A stretch of 64,000 nucleotides of DNA from JBBQLG01 sp964251665 (lineage in GTDB: Bacteria > Bacteroidota > Bacteroidia > Cytophagales > Spirosomataceae), in the NCBI GenBank assembly GCA_964251665.1, contig CAXUKO010000014.1:62001-126000 (forward strand), written 5' to 3'. The notes under the pieces were generated by a model that did no database searches, was not told where the DNA came from, and was given only the letters and a program-made list of their open reading frames with translations. Position numbers and translations under genes: made by a program. Positions 27,877 to 36,728 of the stretch are shown here, piece after piece. Numbering within the stretch: position 1 is the stretch's first letter; each line of letters begins with the position of its first letter.

Positions 27877-27893
27877 CCCGTGTGTTACGCCTT
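27868..27893. terminator. Bidirectional terminator containing the glpD stop
   Basis: AAGGCGTAAC (27868-27877) and GTTACGCCTT (27884-27893) form a 10-bp stem with a 6-nt loop. The glpD stop TAA (27874-27876) is in the left arm. On the minus strand a TTTTTT tract follows, making a strong terminator for the DUF2795 gene; on the plus strand the tract is weak. Confidence 0.8.
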
Positions 27894-27930
27894 CTCATGC
27901 ATGTATGGACTGTCTGGCCCGATAAACCGC

Positions 27931-28152
27931 CTAATACTCGTCTTCGTTAAAGAAGAAGTCGTCTTTGGTTGGATAGTCCGGCCAAATCTCTTCAATACTT
28001 TCATAGGGTTGCCCGTCATCTTCGAGTTCCTGCAGGTTCTCAACGACTTCGAGGGGCGCTCCTGAGCGAATGGAGAAGTCAATTAATTCATCTTTGGTGG
28101 CTGGCCAGGGGGCATCCTCCAGGTACGATGCCAATTCAAGGGTCCAATACAT
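27931..28152 (-). CDS. DUF2795-like small acidic protein
   Basis: A 73-aa highly acidic protein. It opens MYWTLELASYLEDAPWPATKDELIDFSIRSGAP in two recognisable parts (YLEDAPWPATKDELIDF; then APLEVVENLQELEDD) and ends in a run of acidic and aromatic residues (FFFNEDEY). The pattern fits DUF2795, a small conserved domain with helices of unknown role. The conserved LEDAPWPA and a -7 element upstream support a real gene. It converges on glpD and shares its terminator. Confidence 0.87.
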   Translation of the reverse strand: MYWTLELASYLEDAPWPATKDELIDFSIRSGAPLEVVENLQELEDDGQPYESIEEIWPDYPTKDDFFFNEDEY

Positions 28153-28192
28153 AGTCCGTTCCGTGTTTGGTTGCTAAATTTTAATAAGGCTG

Positions 28193-28200
28193 CAAAAGTA
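28193..28200 (-). promoter_or_regulatory. DUF2795 gene promoter -7 element
   Basis: The minus strand reads TACTTTTG, 41 bases upstream of the ATG, with TTGG 16-17 bases further upstream. Confidence 0.5.
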
Positions 28201-28348
28201 AAAATTTTCAACTATCCAACACGCACTCGCCAAAAATCTCTGTTTACGACGAGTTTGGGGCAGATATTGGCAATAACGGAACCTTATCCGATTTGTTCAA
28301 CTTTCGGCCCGATAACTTATTCTCTCTTGATTCTCAACGCCTTGCCCA

Positions 28349-29095
28349 ATGGTTATTGAAGTCTGTGCCTATTCGCTAACCTCCTGCCTGACAGCGCAGC
28401 AAGCCGGTGCCAGCCGTATTGAACTGTGCGCCGGGCTACCCGAAGGCGGTACAACTCCCAGTTCGGGTCTGATTCAACTCGCTCGCCAGCAACTGACCAT
28501 CCCGCTGTACGTTATGATTCGCCCGCGCGGGGGTGATTTTGTCTATTCCGAACGGGAACTCGACGTTATGCGTGCTGATATTACTACAGCCAAACAACTC
28601 GGTGCCAACGGGCTGGTCCTCGGCATCTTAAACACCAACGGTACTATACATGAAGGGCAGACCCGGGAATTGGTTGAATTAGCCCATCCGCTACCCGTTA
28701 CCTTTCACCGCGCCTTCGATCTCACCCGCGACCCCTATGAAGCCCTCGAAGCGGTGATTCGCAGTGGAGCTGTTCGGATACTGACATCCGGGCAACAGTC
28801 AAGCGCAGCCCATGCCCTGCCGTTATTGCGTCAACTGGTTCAGCAGGCAAATGGCCGTATCGAGATTATGGCGGGTGCGGGCGTAAACGCACAAAACGCC
28901 GGTCTCCTGCGGGAAACCGGCGTTGATGCGCTGCACCTGAGCGGAAAAATAAGCTACGACAGCCCGATGCTTTTCCGCAATCCGGCGTTAAAAATGGCAT
29001 CCGTTACACCCGATGAGTATGAACGAACGGAAGCCAGTGCGGCATTAATTCAGGCAGTTGTTTCCTTAAGCGGGCGAATTAATTCGCCCGCTTAA
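28349..29095 (+). CDS. cutC: CutC family protein
   Basis: A 248-aa TIM-barrel protein of the CutC family, first linked to copper homeostasis; the biochemical role remains unclear. Motifs are VCAYSLTSCLTAQQAGASRIELC at the N-terminus (seen as IEVCAYS and RIELCAGLPEGGTTPS), MIRPRGGDFVYS and VTFHRAFDLTRDP. Length is full. The final residues SGRINSPA are encoded by the left half and centre of a perfect 46-bp palindrome (29058-29103), so the C-terminal tail is partly dictated by a terminator. Confidence 0.93.
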   Translation: MVIEVCAYSLTSCLTAQQAGASRIELCAGLPEGGTTPSSGLIQLARQQLTIPLYVMIRPRGGDFVYSERELDVMRADITTAKQLGANGLVLGILNTNGTIHEGQTRELVELAHPLPVTFHRAFDLTRDPYEALEAVIRSGAVRILTSGQQSSAAHALPLLRQLVQQANGRIEIMAGAGVNAQNAGLLRETGVDALHLSGKISYDSPMLFRNPALKMASVTPDEYERTEASAALIQAVVSLSGRINSPA

Positions 29096-29103
29096 GGAAA
29101 CAA
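29058..29103. terminator. 46-bp perfect palindrome spanning the cutC stop
   Basis: Two perfect 23-base arms meet at 29080/29081 (AATT|AATT). It covers the last 12 codons and stop (29093-29095) of cutC and ends 4 bases from the stop of the convergent symporter gene (29107). Probably terminates both, although clear T-tracts are lacking. Confidence 0.65.
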
Positions 29104-29106
29104 CCC

Positions 29107-30771
29107 TTACCAGAAAATGATGTAGAGCAGCGTTACTAAGGCCAGAATAATACCCGCTCCGATGGCGAAACTTGGTGCCACTTTGAACATACTCTCGTCG
29201 ATTTCAAGGCCCTTGTCGCTCGGTTTCTGCAGGCCTAACACAAACATAACCGCGATACAAATCAGAAACACGAAGCCCATCGTGTCTAAGAAAGGAATCG
29301 TGTAGTTTCCGGCGGTACTTTTTACCGCAAATCCAAGTGGTGCCAGAAACTCCAGATTGACTAAATCGGGCAGCAAAAATTTAAAGAACAACGACAGCAG
29401 AAAACCACCGACAATGGCAAACAGGGCACCCGCCGAATTGGTCTTTTTCCAGAAAAAGCCCATAATGAATGCGGCAAACACACCCGGTGAGACCAACCCG
29501 GTCATTTCCTGAATGAACTGGAACCCGCCTTTTTTATCGATACCCATAAACGGCGATATCAGGATGGCCAGTACCATAGCAACCCAGATTGTTATCCGGC
29601 CGACGTTTACCAGTTGCTTTTCGCTGGCTTGTGGCGCAATGTATTTGCGGTAAATATCAAGCGTGAAGATGGTCGAGATGGAGTTGGCTTTACCGGCCAG
29701 CGATGCCACAACGGCCGCCGTCAAGGCTGCAAACGAAAGCCCTTTCAACCCCGCAGGCAGCAGGTTCAGCAAGACGGGATAGGCATGGTCTTTATTCACT
29801 TCGCCAGCCGCATCGAGCATCTCTTTCTGGAAATAACCTTTCTGATACAGGGTATAGGCTGCAATACCGGGCAGCACCACAATAACGGGCATTAACAGCT
29901 TCAGGAAAGCCGCAAACAGGATACCGGCGCGGGCCGTTTTCAGGTCGGCGCCCAACGCCCGCTGGGTGATATACTGATTACAACCCCAGTAGTTCAGGTT
30001 CACAATCCACATACCACCGATCAGGACCGTCAGACCCGGCAGAGAGGCATAAAAAGGACTGCTCTTGGCGAAAATCATGTGAAAGTGATCCGCCGACTGA
30101 TCCAGCATCAGGTTAAAGCCAGTCAGTACGCCCGTTGTCCCATTCTGTTCTGAGACGAGATTAATGGCCAGATAAGTAGTCGCCAAACCGCCCAGAATCA
30201 GGAAAAATACTTGAATAACGTCGGTGAAGCCGATTACCTTCATACCGCCGATGGTGATGATGACAGCAAACACCGCCAGCCCGATCATACAGGTAGTAAA
30301 GTCCAGCCCGGAGATGGTCGAGACGGCGAGCGCACCCAGAAAAAGAATCGACGTGAGGTTAACCAGAATGTAGAGAAACAGCCAGAAGATGGCCATGATC
30401 ATGGCCACCGTATTATTGTACCGCTGTGTCAGGAACTGAGGCATCGTAAAAATGCGGTTCTTAAGGTAGATCGGCATAAAAAACACGGCTACGACAATCA
30501 GCGTAGCGGCCGCCATCCATTCATACGTCGCAATGGCCAGCCCCATCGCGAAGCCGTCACCCGAGGCCCCAATAAACTGTTCGGCGGAGATGTTGGACGC
30601 GATCAGCGACGAGCCAATGGCCCACCAGGTCAGCGAGCCTTCGGCCAGAAAGAAATCGGTAGAGGAGGCTACCTTGGTTTTTTTGCGCTGGTAAATCCAG
30701 TACCCGTAGCTGGCGACAATAATAAAATAAATGAAGAATACGGCGTAATCGAGCGTTTGCAATCGTTGCAT
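29107..30771 (-). CDS. Sodium/solute symporter (SSS family, SGLT-like)
   Basis: A 554-aa inner-membrane transporter with about 14 hydrophobic segments. It starts with a helix then SSTDFFLAEGSLTWWAIGSSLIASNISAEQF, recognisable in the short motifs FFLAEGSLTWWAIG and SNISAEQFIG, which mark the sodium/sugar branch related to the Vibrio galactose transporter. It is expected to take up a sugar or similar solute driven by sodium; the substrate is not evident. A near-consensus -7 (TATCTTTC on the minus strand, 30836-30843) lies 65 bases upstream. It is a single-gene unit convergent with cutC. Confidence 0.92.
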   Translation of the reverse strand: MQRLQTLDYAVFFIYFIIVASYGYWIYQRKKTKVASSTDFFLAEGSLTWWAIGSSLIASNISAEQFIGASGDGFAMGLAIATYEWMAAATLIVVAVFFMPIYLKNRIFTMPQFLTQRYNNTVAMIMAIFWLFLYILVNLTSILFLGALAVSTISGLDFTTCMIGLAVFAVIITIGGMKVIGFTDVIQVFFLILGGLATTYLAINLVSEQNGTTGVLTGFNLMLDQSADHFHMIFAKSSPFYASLPGLTVLIGGMWIVNLNYWGCNQYITQRALGADLKTARAGILFAAFLKLLMPVIVVLPGIAAYTLYQKGYFQKEMLDAAGEVNKDHAYPVLLNLLPAGLKGLSFAALTAAVVASLAGKANSISTIFTLDIYRKYIAPQASEKQLVNVGRITIWVAMVLAILISPFMGIDKKGGFQFIQEMTGLVSPGVFAAFIMGFFWKKTNSAGALFAIVGGFLLSLFFKFLLPDLVNLEFLAPLGFAVKSTAGNYTIPFLDTMGFVFLICIAVMFVLGLQKPSDKGLEIDESMFKVAPSFAIGAGIILALVTLLYIIFW

Positions 30772-30880
30772 GATGGATCGGATGATCAGGAATTAAGTGG
30801 TCAGGAATAGACTGCTGTTGGGATAATTCAGGGGCGAAAGATAATCATTTAGGGATATTTTCTGCCGAAAAAACGGGGTA

Positions 30881-31774
30881 TTACAGAATGATCGTGCGGT
30901 TACCGTAGATGAACACCCGGTCGTTAAAAACCAGTTTGAGAGCCTGAGAGAGCACAGCCTTCTCCACATCACGGCCCTCCGTTGCCATATCGGTCGCTGT
31001 TCGCCGGTGGTCTACCTCCTTCACATTCTGGGCAATAATTGGCCCTTCGTCCAGGTCATTATTCACAAAATGGGCGGTAGCACCAATGATCTTGACGCCC
31101 CGGTCGTAGGCCTGCCGGTAGGGATTGGCACCAATAAAAGCAGGTAAAAAGGAATGGTGAATATTGATGATCCGGTTGTTGTAATGCTGCACAAAACCGG
31201 GCGTCAGCACCCGCATGTATTTAGCCAGCACCAGATATTCAGGCTCGTAAATAGCCAGCGTTCGCAGGATGGCCTCCTCATGTTCTTCGCGCGTTTTGTG
31301 CTCGTGGGAGATGTAATGAAACGGAATACCAAACTTACTCACTAAGGGCTGGAGGACATTATAATTGCTCACGACGGCCAAAATATCAGCATCCAGTTCA
31401 TCAAACGCGTAGCGGATCAGCAACTCGCCCAAGCAATGGTGTTCTTTGGTCACGAAGACGACTACGTTCTTCTTTTTGCGAGGGTTAAGCCGAAAGGTAA
31501 TGCCTGAGCCGTCGGCAGTCGCATCTGTCGCCAGGGTAGTTTGGAGTTCGGTGAGCAGCGCGTCGGCATCAAACGCCTGATGTATACCAGACCCATGCTG
31601 ATGCGGCTGAACCTCAAACTCGGTGCGCATGAAGAACCGCCCCGACGGACTGACGTACTCATCATTGCGAATGATATTGAGCTGGTGCCGGTACAGAACG
31701 CCCGTCACATGAAAGATAAGTCCTGCCGCATCAGGACCATCCATGAGCAGAATATGTCGGACAGAATCGGCCAT
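30881..31774 (-). CDS. purU: Formyltetrahydrofolate deformylase
   Basis: A 297-aa enzyme releasing formate from 10-formyl-tetrahydrofolate. An N-terminal ACT domain (about 1-90, LLMDGPDAAGLIFHVTGVLY) is followed by a formyltransferase-type catalytic domain with NIHHSFLPAFIGANPY and IGATAHFVNNDLDEGPII, which supply the active-site Asn, His and Asp. ATG 31774 (MADSV) is preferred to TTG 31783. The formate supports purine ring synthesis, in line with purB and purD in the window, but no operon joins them. Promoter -7 at 31808-31815. Confidence 0.95.
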   Translation of the reverse strand: MADSVRHILLMDGPDAAGLIFHVTGVLYRHQLNIIRNDEYVSPSGRFFMRTEFEVQPHQHGSGIHQAFDADALLTELQTTLATDATADGSGITFRLNPRKKKNVVVFVTKEHHCLGELLIRYAFDELDADILAVVSNYNVLQPLVSKFGIPFHYISHEHKTREEHEEAILRTLAIYEPEYLVLAKYMRVLTPGFVQHYNNRIINIHHSFLPAFIGANPYRQAYDRGVKIIGATAHFVNNDLDEGPIIAQNVKEVDHRRTATDMATEGRDVEKAVLSQALKLVFNDRVFIYGNRTIIL

Positions 31775-31807
31775 AGATGGCAAAAATCAAGTTTTTAAGA
31801 AATCGCC

Positions 31808-31815
31808 CAAAAGTA
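31808..31815 (-). promoter_or_regulatory. purU promoter -7 element
   Basis: The minus strand reads TACTTTTG, 34 bases upstream of ATG 31774, in the short divergent gap with the asparaginase-family gene. Confidence 0.5.
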
Positions 31816-31864
31816 GTAAATGCCACTGGTTTATTGCTTTTCTTTGAACCGTAAGCCCATTTCT

Positions 31865-32854
31865 ATGCTAAATCGTCGCCGTTTTTTATCACTTGGAGCC
31901 TTTGCTTCGTGGTCCATATCAAAGACAGAATTCGGGCAGGCTGTTCATCAGCCGGTTAGTACAATGGCTGGGCCAAGCGTTCCACCGGGCGTTGGTCCGG
32001 TTGTCATCTCAACCTGGAAGCAGGAAAAAGCGAACGAAGCGGCTTTCGCTGTACTGACCAAAGGCGGTCGGGCGCTGGATGCTGTGGAAGCGGGGGTGCG
32101 TATTCCCGAAGCCGATCCCAACGATACCAGCGTGGGCTACGGCGGTTTACCCGACCGTGATGGCCATGTTACGCTCGATGCCTGTATCATGGATGAGAAA
32201 GGCAATGCTGGTTCGGTCACCTTTCTGGAACACATCATGCACCCGATTTCGGTAGCGCGGGCCGTGATGGAGAAAACCCCGCATGTGATGCTGACCGGTG
32301 TCGGGGCACTCGAGTTCGCCCTCGCTCAGGGCTTCAAAAAAGAAAATCTGCTCACCAAATCATCGGAACAGGCTTGGCGTACCTGGCTGAAAACGGCCCA
32401 ATACAAACCCATTGTTAACATCGAGCGGCACGATACCATTGGAATGCTGGCCATCGACGCGAAAGGCGATATTTCAGGTGCCTGCACCACCAGCGGCCTG
32501 GCCTATAAGATGCATGGCCGCGTGGGTGATTCGCCCATTATCGGGGGCGGTGTATTTGTTGACAACGAAATTGGCGGAGCCTGCGCCACGGGGCTGGGCG
32601 AACTGGTGATGCGCACCTGTGGCTCCTTTTTGGTGGTCGAGTTGATGCGCCAAGGGCGTACACCACAACAGGCCTGCGAAGAAGCCGTTCGGCGTATTAC
32701 GGCCAAACAGGATTACAAAGACGTACAGGTGGGGTTTCTGGCCGTCAACAAGCCGGGCGACCATGGCGCATTTAGTGTGCAGTCCGGTTTTAATTATACC
32801 TTGTCCCGGCAAAACCGGAATCAGGTACTGGAAGCAAAATCTTTTATTAAATAG
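31865..32854 (+). CDS. Glycosylasparaginase-type Ntn-hydrolase (asparaginase family 2)
   Basis: A 329-aa protein with a twin-arginine-like N-terminus (NRRRFLSLGAFASW), pointing to Tat export. It matches N4-(beta-N-acetylglucosaminyl)-L-asparaginase: SVGYGGLPDRDGHVTLDACIMD in pieces (GYGGLPDRDG; LDACIMD) and the self-cleavage site HDTIGMLA, where Thr191 would become the new N-terminal nucleophile. ATSGLAYK-like and GRVGDSPIIGGG motifs bind substrate. It would release asparagine-linked sugars or cleave similar amides in the periplasm. Start chosen at ATG 31865 because the signal begins there. Confidence 0.92.
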   Translation: MLNRRRFLSLGAFASWSISKTEFGQAVHQPVSTMAGPSVPPGVGPVVISTWKQEKANEAAFAVLTKGGRALDAVEAGVRIPEADPNDTSVGYGGLPDRDGHVTLDACIMDEKGNAGSVTFLEHIMHPISVARAVMEKTPHVMLTGVGALEFALAQGFKKENLLTKSSEQAWRTWLKTAQYKPIVNIERHDTIGMLAIDAKGDISGACTTSGLAYKMHGRVGDSPIIGGGVFVDNEIGGACATGLGELVMRTCGSFLVVELMRQGRTPQQACEEAVRRITAKQDYKDVQVGFLAVNKPGDHGAFSVQSGFNYTLSRQNRNQVLEAKSFIK

Positions 32855-32951
32855 TTATTCGTTGCGCTTTTTCACAAGACAAGCCGGGCCTTAGCGGGTT
32901 ATTACAGAATAGCCCTGAGAAGTGACTACGAAATCCCTAAACAGATAAACC

Positions 32952-34766
32952 TTGGACTCTTTATTTTCAACGTCGAAACGGAAACTACTACTGGAAGTCG
33001 CCTGGGAAGTGTGTAATCAGGTCGGCGGCATTTACACAGTTATTCGCTCCAAGGTACCGGCCATGGTCGAAAAATGGGATGATGACTATGCCTTGATGGG
33101 TCCCTATTTTCCCCAGAAAGCAGCCGCTGAATTTGAACCCATTACCGAACCCGACGAAACCGAACTGGGTCAGACGGTCCGCCGAATGCGGCAGCTGGGC
33201 TACGGGGTTGAATATGGTTACTGGCTCGTGACGGGCCGCCCCAAAGTGATTCTATTCAACATAGGCACGCTCATGCCTGAAATCAATGCGCTCAAAGCGG
33301 GCTTGTGGGAGCGTTTTCAGTTGCCAACTCTTGGTGTTGAAGATTTAGTGAACCAGACGCTGGCCTTCGGTGAAATGGTTCGCGTTTTCATGACGTTGCT
33401 GGCCGAAGACCACGCCCGCCGTATTGATCTGGTTGGCCACTTTCACGAATGGATGGCCAGCAGCGGCATTTCCGATCTGCGCCGGGATAATGTTAAAATC
33501 GCGACTGTTTTCACGACACACGCAACCATGCTGGGGCGGTATCTGGCCCAGAACGAAGAAGGTTTCTACGGCAAGCTGCCTTTCTTTAACTGGCAGCGCG
33601 AAGCCCAGCATTATGGCATTGAAGCGCAGGCTACCATCGAGCGGCTGGCCGCGTTACAATCTCATGTCTTCACCACTGTCAGCGACGTAACCGCGCGGGA
33701 GTGCGAGGTCTTTCTGGGCCGCAACCCGGATCTGGTATTGCCCAATGGCCTGAACATTACCCGCTTTGCTGCAACGCACGAGTTTCAGAACCTGCACGTG
33801 CAGTACAAGCAGAAGATCCACGAGTTTGTGATGGGTCACTTCTTCCAGAGTTACTCGTTCGATCTTGATAAAACGCTGTACTTCTTTACCTCGGGCCGGT
33901 TCGAGTTCACGAACAAAGGTTACGACGTAACCTTGGAAGCCCTCGCCCGCCTGAACAGGCGCATGCGCGAGGCCAACATGGATACGACAGTGGTGATGTT
34001 CATGGTGACGAAGCAACCCTATACGTCCATGAACCCCGACGTGCTGCATTCAAGGGCATTGCTGAATGAGATTCAGGAAACCTGCGAGAGCATCGAAAAA
34101 CAGGTAGGCGAGCGGCTTTTTCAGGCGGCTGCGTCGAGTAACGACATTACCCTGCCGGATCTGAACAAGTTTGTAGATGAATACTGGCGGCTACGGCTAC
34201 GGCGCACGGTACAAAGCTGGAAAACCAAGCAGTTACCCCGTTACGTGACCCATGATCTGGTACAACCCGACGATATGACGCGCTATATCGAGCAGGCCAA
34301 TTTGGTGAATAATGAGTACGACCGCGTTAAGATCGTCTATCACCCCGACTTCATTGCGTCAACCAATCCGCTGTTTGGCCTCGATTACAGCCAGTTTGTG
34401 CGGGGTTGCCACCTGGGCGTGTTTCCGAGTTACTACGAACCGTGGGGCTACACGCCGTTGGAGTGCGTGGTACGGGGTATTCCGACCGTTACGAGCGATC
34501 AGTCGGGGTTCGGTGATTTTATCATGCAGATTATGCGTGATTATGAGAACCGGGGTATTTACGTGATTAATCGACGGACGCAGACGTTTAATGAAGCCGC
34601 CGATCAGCTGGCCAACATTCTGTTCCGGTTTGTTCGGATGACCCTCCGCGACCGAATTGCCATGCGCAACCGCGTCGAAAGTATTGCCGAAGTATTTGAC
34701 TGGAGCAACCTGCGTTCTTACTACGATACAGCCCACGATCTGGCCATGAAGCGGAAAAAGCCGTAA
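32952..34766 (+). CDS. Glycogen synthase, GT3 (eukaryote-like) family
   Basis: A 604-aa glycosyltransferase of the GT3 type, common in fungi and animals and also present in Bacteroidota. The N-terminus LLEVAWEVCNQVGGIYTVIRSKV is visible as EVCNQVGGIYTVI, and PSYYEPWGYTPLECVVRGIPTV in the C-terminal half (as YYEPWGYTPLE) binds the donor sugar. It would add glucose from UDP- or ADP-glucose to glycogen. The start is TTG 32952: an in-frame stop precedes it, and no earlier or nearer ATG keeps the conserved N-terminus. Hairpins overlap its stop. Confidence 0.92.
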   Translation: MDSLFSTSKRKLLLEVAWEVCNQVGGIYTVIRSKVPAMVEKWDDDYALMGPYFPQKAAAEFEPITEPDETELGQTVRRMRQLGYGVEYGYWLVTGRPKVILFNIGTLMPEINALKAGLWERFQLPTLGVEDLVNQTLAFGEMVRVFMTLLAEDHARRIDLVGHFHEWMASSGISDLRRDNVKIATVFTTHATMLGRYLAQNEEGFYGKLPFFNWQREAQHYGIEAQATIERLAALQSHVFTTVSDVTARECEVFLGRNPDLVLPNGLNITRFAATHEFQNLHVQYKQKIHEFVMGHFFQSYSFDLDKTLYFFTSGRFEFTNKGYDVTLEALARLNRRMREANMDTTVVMFMVTKQPYTSMNPDVLHSRALLNEIQETCESIEKQVGERLFQAAASSNDITLPDLNKFVDEYWRLRLRRTVQSWKTKQLPRYVTHDLVQPDDMTRYIEQANLVNNEYDRVKIVYHPDFIASTNPLFGLDYSQFVRGCHLGVFPSYYEPWGYTPLECVVRGIPTVTSDQSGFGDFIMQIMRDYENRGIYVINRRTQTFNEAADQLANILFRFVRMTLRDRIAMRNRVESIAEVFDWSNLRSYYDTAHDLAMKRKKP

Positions 34767-34807
34767 TGAAACGGCTTCATAATAGCACCGGGTTTAAAAC
34801 CCGGTGC
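34758..34807. terminator. Tandem hairpins after glycogen synthase
   Basis: AAGCCGT (34758-34764) / ACGGCTT (34771-34777) contains the synthase stop codon (34764-34766). A second dyad, GCACCGGGTTT / AAACCCGGTGC, spans 34785-34807 with one central base. The convergent outer-membrane gene ends at 34818, so the second hairpin probably terminates both. Confidence 0.65.
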
Positions 34808-34817
34808 CTATAAGATC

Positions 34818-35648
34818 TTAGAATTTAAACCCTAAATCCAGCGAGACTACGCGGTTTTTAGAGAACAGATCACCACCCCGCGCTACATCCATAAGTCCCC
34901 GCTGGTAAGTAAGCCCGACATTAACGGCGTTGATGTTGTTGAGTTTGTACTGCACGCCCCCACCCACCACAAAAGAGACGTCGGCAAAACCGTATTGCCG
35001 GCTGGTATTCGTGGCTTCCGCGTATTTGTAAAGACCATTGGTTTCGGGGTTCAAGGCCCGTTCGCCTACCTTCACATTAATGATGCCTCCCGTCTGAAAA
35101 TAGACTCTCGTCCGCGTGAACAGGTTATTGGCGAACATTTTCACGGTCACCGGCACCTGCACATACCGCAGGTTATACACGGATTTCTGAGCCGGTGCGC
35201 CGGGATTGAACCGGTCCTGCCCAAACGTGCCCGGCATCTGATATCCCGACCGGATGATCGTATACCAAAGTCCCGTTCCCAGGGCGTAGCGGTCTTTGTA
35301 GAAAAAATAATCAAGATTCAGGCCTGTACTGAAGCGAAGACCCACCCCGTTGGGCTGAAACCCTTTGTAATTACCCTCCCCTTCGGCCGTATTGGTGTTC
35401 AGGCTGGGCGCGAAACGTACACTCATCTCAATCAGGTGTGCCGGCCATGAATAATCAGGGATCTCGTCGGTAGCCTGACTACGGCCATCGGGCTGCGTTG
35501 AGTACTTGCGGCCGGTAATCTTCTCGAACCGCTTCTGCGTCTCTTTCGATAACGGGTACTGTCGGTTCTGCGCCTGAACAACCCCGGCGAATAGCAGTAG
35601 AATCAGACCGGCAGCTGCAACTTTTTTCGTAATTTTGGACGTTTTCAA
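34818..35648 (-). CDS. Outer-membrane beta-barrel protein (PorT-like/OMP_b-brl)
   Basis: A 276-aa exported protein. The signal peptide (KVAAAGLILLLFAGVVQAQ) is followed by a linker and alternating aromatic strands (GVGLRFSTGLNLDYFFY, VPVTVKMFANNLF) ending in LDLGFKF, a beta-signal. An outer-membrane barrel of 8-10 strands is likely; ligand or role is unknown. TTG 35648 gives the signal peptide directly. The longer frame to 35756 would run into divergent gldB and is unlikely. Only 21 bases separate its start from gldB. Confidence 0.82.
   Translation of the reverse strand: MKTSKITKKVAAAGLILLLFAGVVQAQNRQYPLSKETQKRFEKITGRKYSTQPDGRSQATDEIPDYSWPAHLIEMSVRFAPSLNTNTAEGEGNYKGFQPNGVGLRFSTGLNLDYFFYKDRYALGTGLWYTIIRSGYQMPGTFGQDRFNPGAPAQKSVYNLRYVQVPVTVKMFANNLFTRTRVYFQTGGIINVKVGERALNPETNGLYKYAEATNTSRQYGFADVSFVVGGGVQYKLNNINAVNVGLTYQRGLMDVARGGDLFSKNRVVSLDLGFKF
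35630..35637 (+). promoter_or_regulatory. gldB promoter -7 element inside the divergent gene
   Basis: TAATTTTG matches TAnnTTTG, 33 bases upstream of the gldB ATG. It lies within codons 4-7 of the divergent outer-membrane gene, so the two transcription units overlap at their 5' ends. Confidence 0.55.
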
Positions 35649-35669
35649 GATAGTAACGCGACTAAGCGA

Positions 35670-36671
35670 ATGAGAAACTGGATGGTCCTGACGGGCCTTT
35701 TTTGCGTATTGGTACTGAACGCCTGTACTGAAAAACGGGCCGAAATAAAGCTGCAACGTTTAGATCGCTCTTTATTTACGGGCAAATCACGTGAGCAGAT
35801 CCGGGCCTTTCTGAACACCAACCGGGAATTTGCCCGATTGTACTTTAACACCAACCAGTTTGGCAATGACACCGCCCTGGTTAAGGAGTTATACACCCGG
35901 ATAAACGACCCCGAACTCAACGTATTGTACCAGCAAACGCAGGATGAGTTTGCGGAGGCCACCGACCTCAACGGCCAGTTAGCCGACGCCTTTACGAATA
36001 TACAGAAAGACTTCCCCACTTTCCACGCCCCTAAGGTCATCACAACCTTCACTGGCTTTATGGGGCCTGACCTGATTGTAACAGACAGTGTCGTGATTGT
36101 AAGTCTGGATTACTTTGTCGGGCCGAAAGCGAAATACCGTCCGCAGGGACCCGAATATCCAAACTACATTTTGCGCCGGTACCAGAAGCCGTACATCGCA
36201 CCCGCCATTGTTTTTGCTATCTCGGACAAATACAACGCGACGAACCGGACCGACCAAACCCTGCTGGCCGATATGGTGTATTATGGCAAGGGATACGTAT
36301 TTACCAAAACCGTGCTACCGGGCAGTGATGGCGAACCTATTGCTGATAGCCTTATAATTGGTTACACCGACCGGCAGTTAACCGATACGTATGCGTCGCA
36401 GGACTTGGTCTGGGCGCACTTTATTGACAATCAGTTGTTGTATCAAGTGAACCCCGCCGTGAAACAACGCTACATGAATGAGCGGCCGTTTACAGCGGAG
36501 ATCAGCCCAAAATGCCCCGGTGCGATTGGTCGCTGGCTCGGCTGGCGGATTGTTGGTCGGTACCACGATACGCATGAATCGGTTAGCCTCGCCGATCTGA
36601 TGCGTAATGCCGATGCCCGCAAGTTGTTCGGCGAGTCGGGGTATAAAGGGCAGAAGGAAGAGGAGGAGTAA
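35670..36671 (+). CDS. gldB: Gliding motility lipoprotein GldB
   Basis: A 333-aa lipoprotein with signal and lipobox (LNAC, Cys19). The body matches GldB: TFTGFMGPDLIVTDSVVIVSLDYFVG in parts (VIVSLDYFVGP; KYRPQG) and WLGWRIVGRYHDTHESVSLADLM towards the end. GldB is needed for gliding in Flavobacterium and sits in the cell envelope; its biochemical role is unclear. It also resembles peptidase-like DUF2268 proteins. The promoter is inside the divergent gene. Followed 57 bases later by the ABC exporter. Confidence 0.9.
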   Translation: MRNWMVLTGLFCVLVLNACTEKRAEIKLQRLDRSLFTGKSREQIRAFLNTNREFARLYFNTNQFGNDTALVKELYTRINDPELNVLYQQTQDEFAEATDLNGQLADAFTNIQKDFPTFHAPKVITTFTGFMGPDLIVTDSVVIVSLDYFVGPKAKYRPQGPEYPNYILRRYQKPYIAPAIVFAISDKYNATNRTDQTLLADMVYYGKGYVFTKTVLPGSDGEPIADSLIIGYTDRQLTDTYASQDLVWAHFIDNQLLYQVNPAVKQRYMNERPFTAEISPKCPGAIGRWLGWRIVGRYHDTHESVSLADLMRNADARKLFGESGYKGQKEEEE

Positions 36672-36728
36672 GCGCAAGATCAAACAATAAGATCAGTGCT
36701 TTTTAGACATAGTTATTAAAAAGACACA

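Noticed and set aside
35649..35756. Longer N-terminus for the outer-membrane protein
   Set aside because: It overlaps gldB coding sequence and places the signal peptide 40 residues inside.
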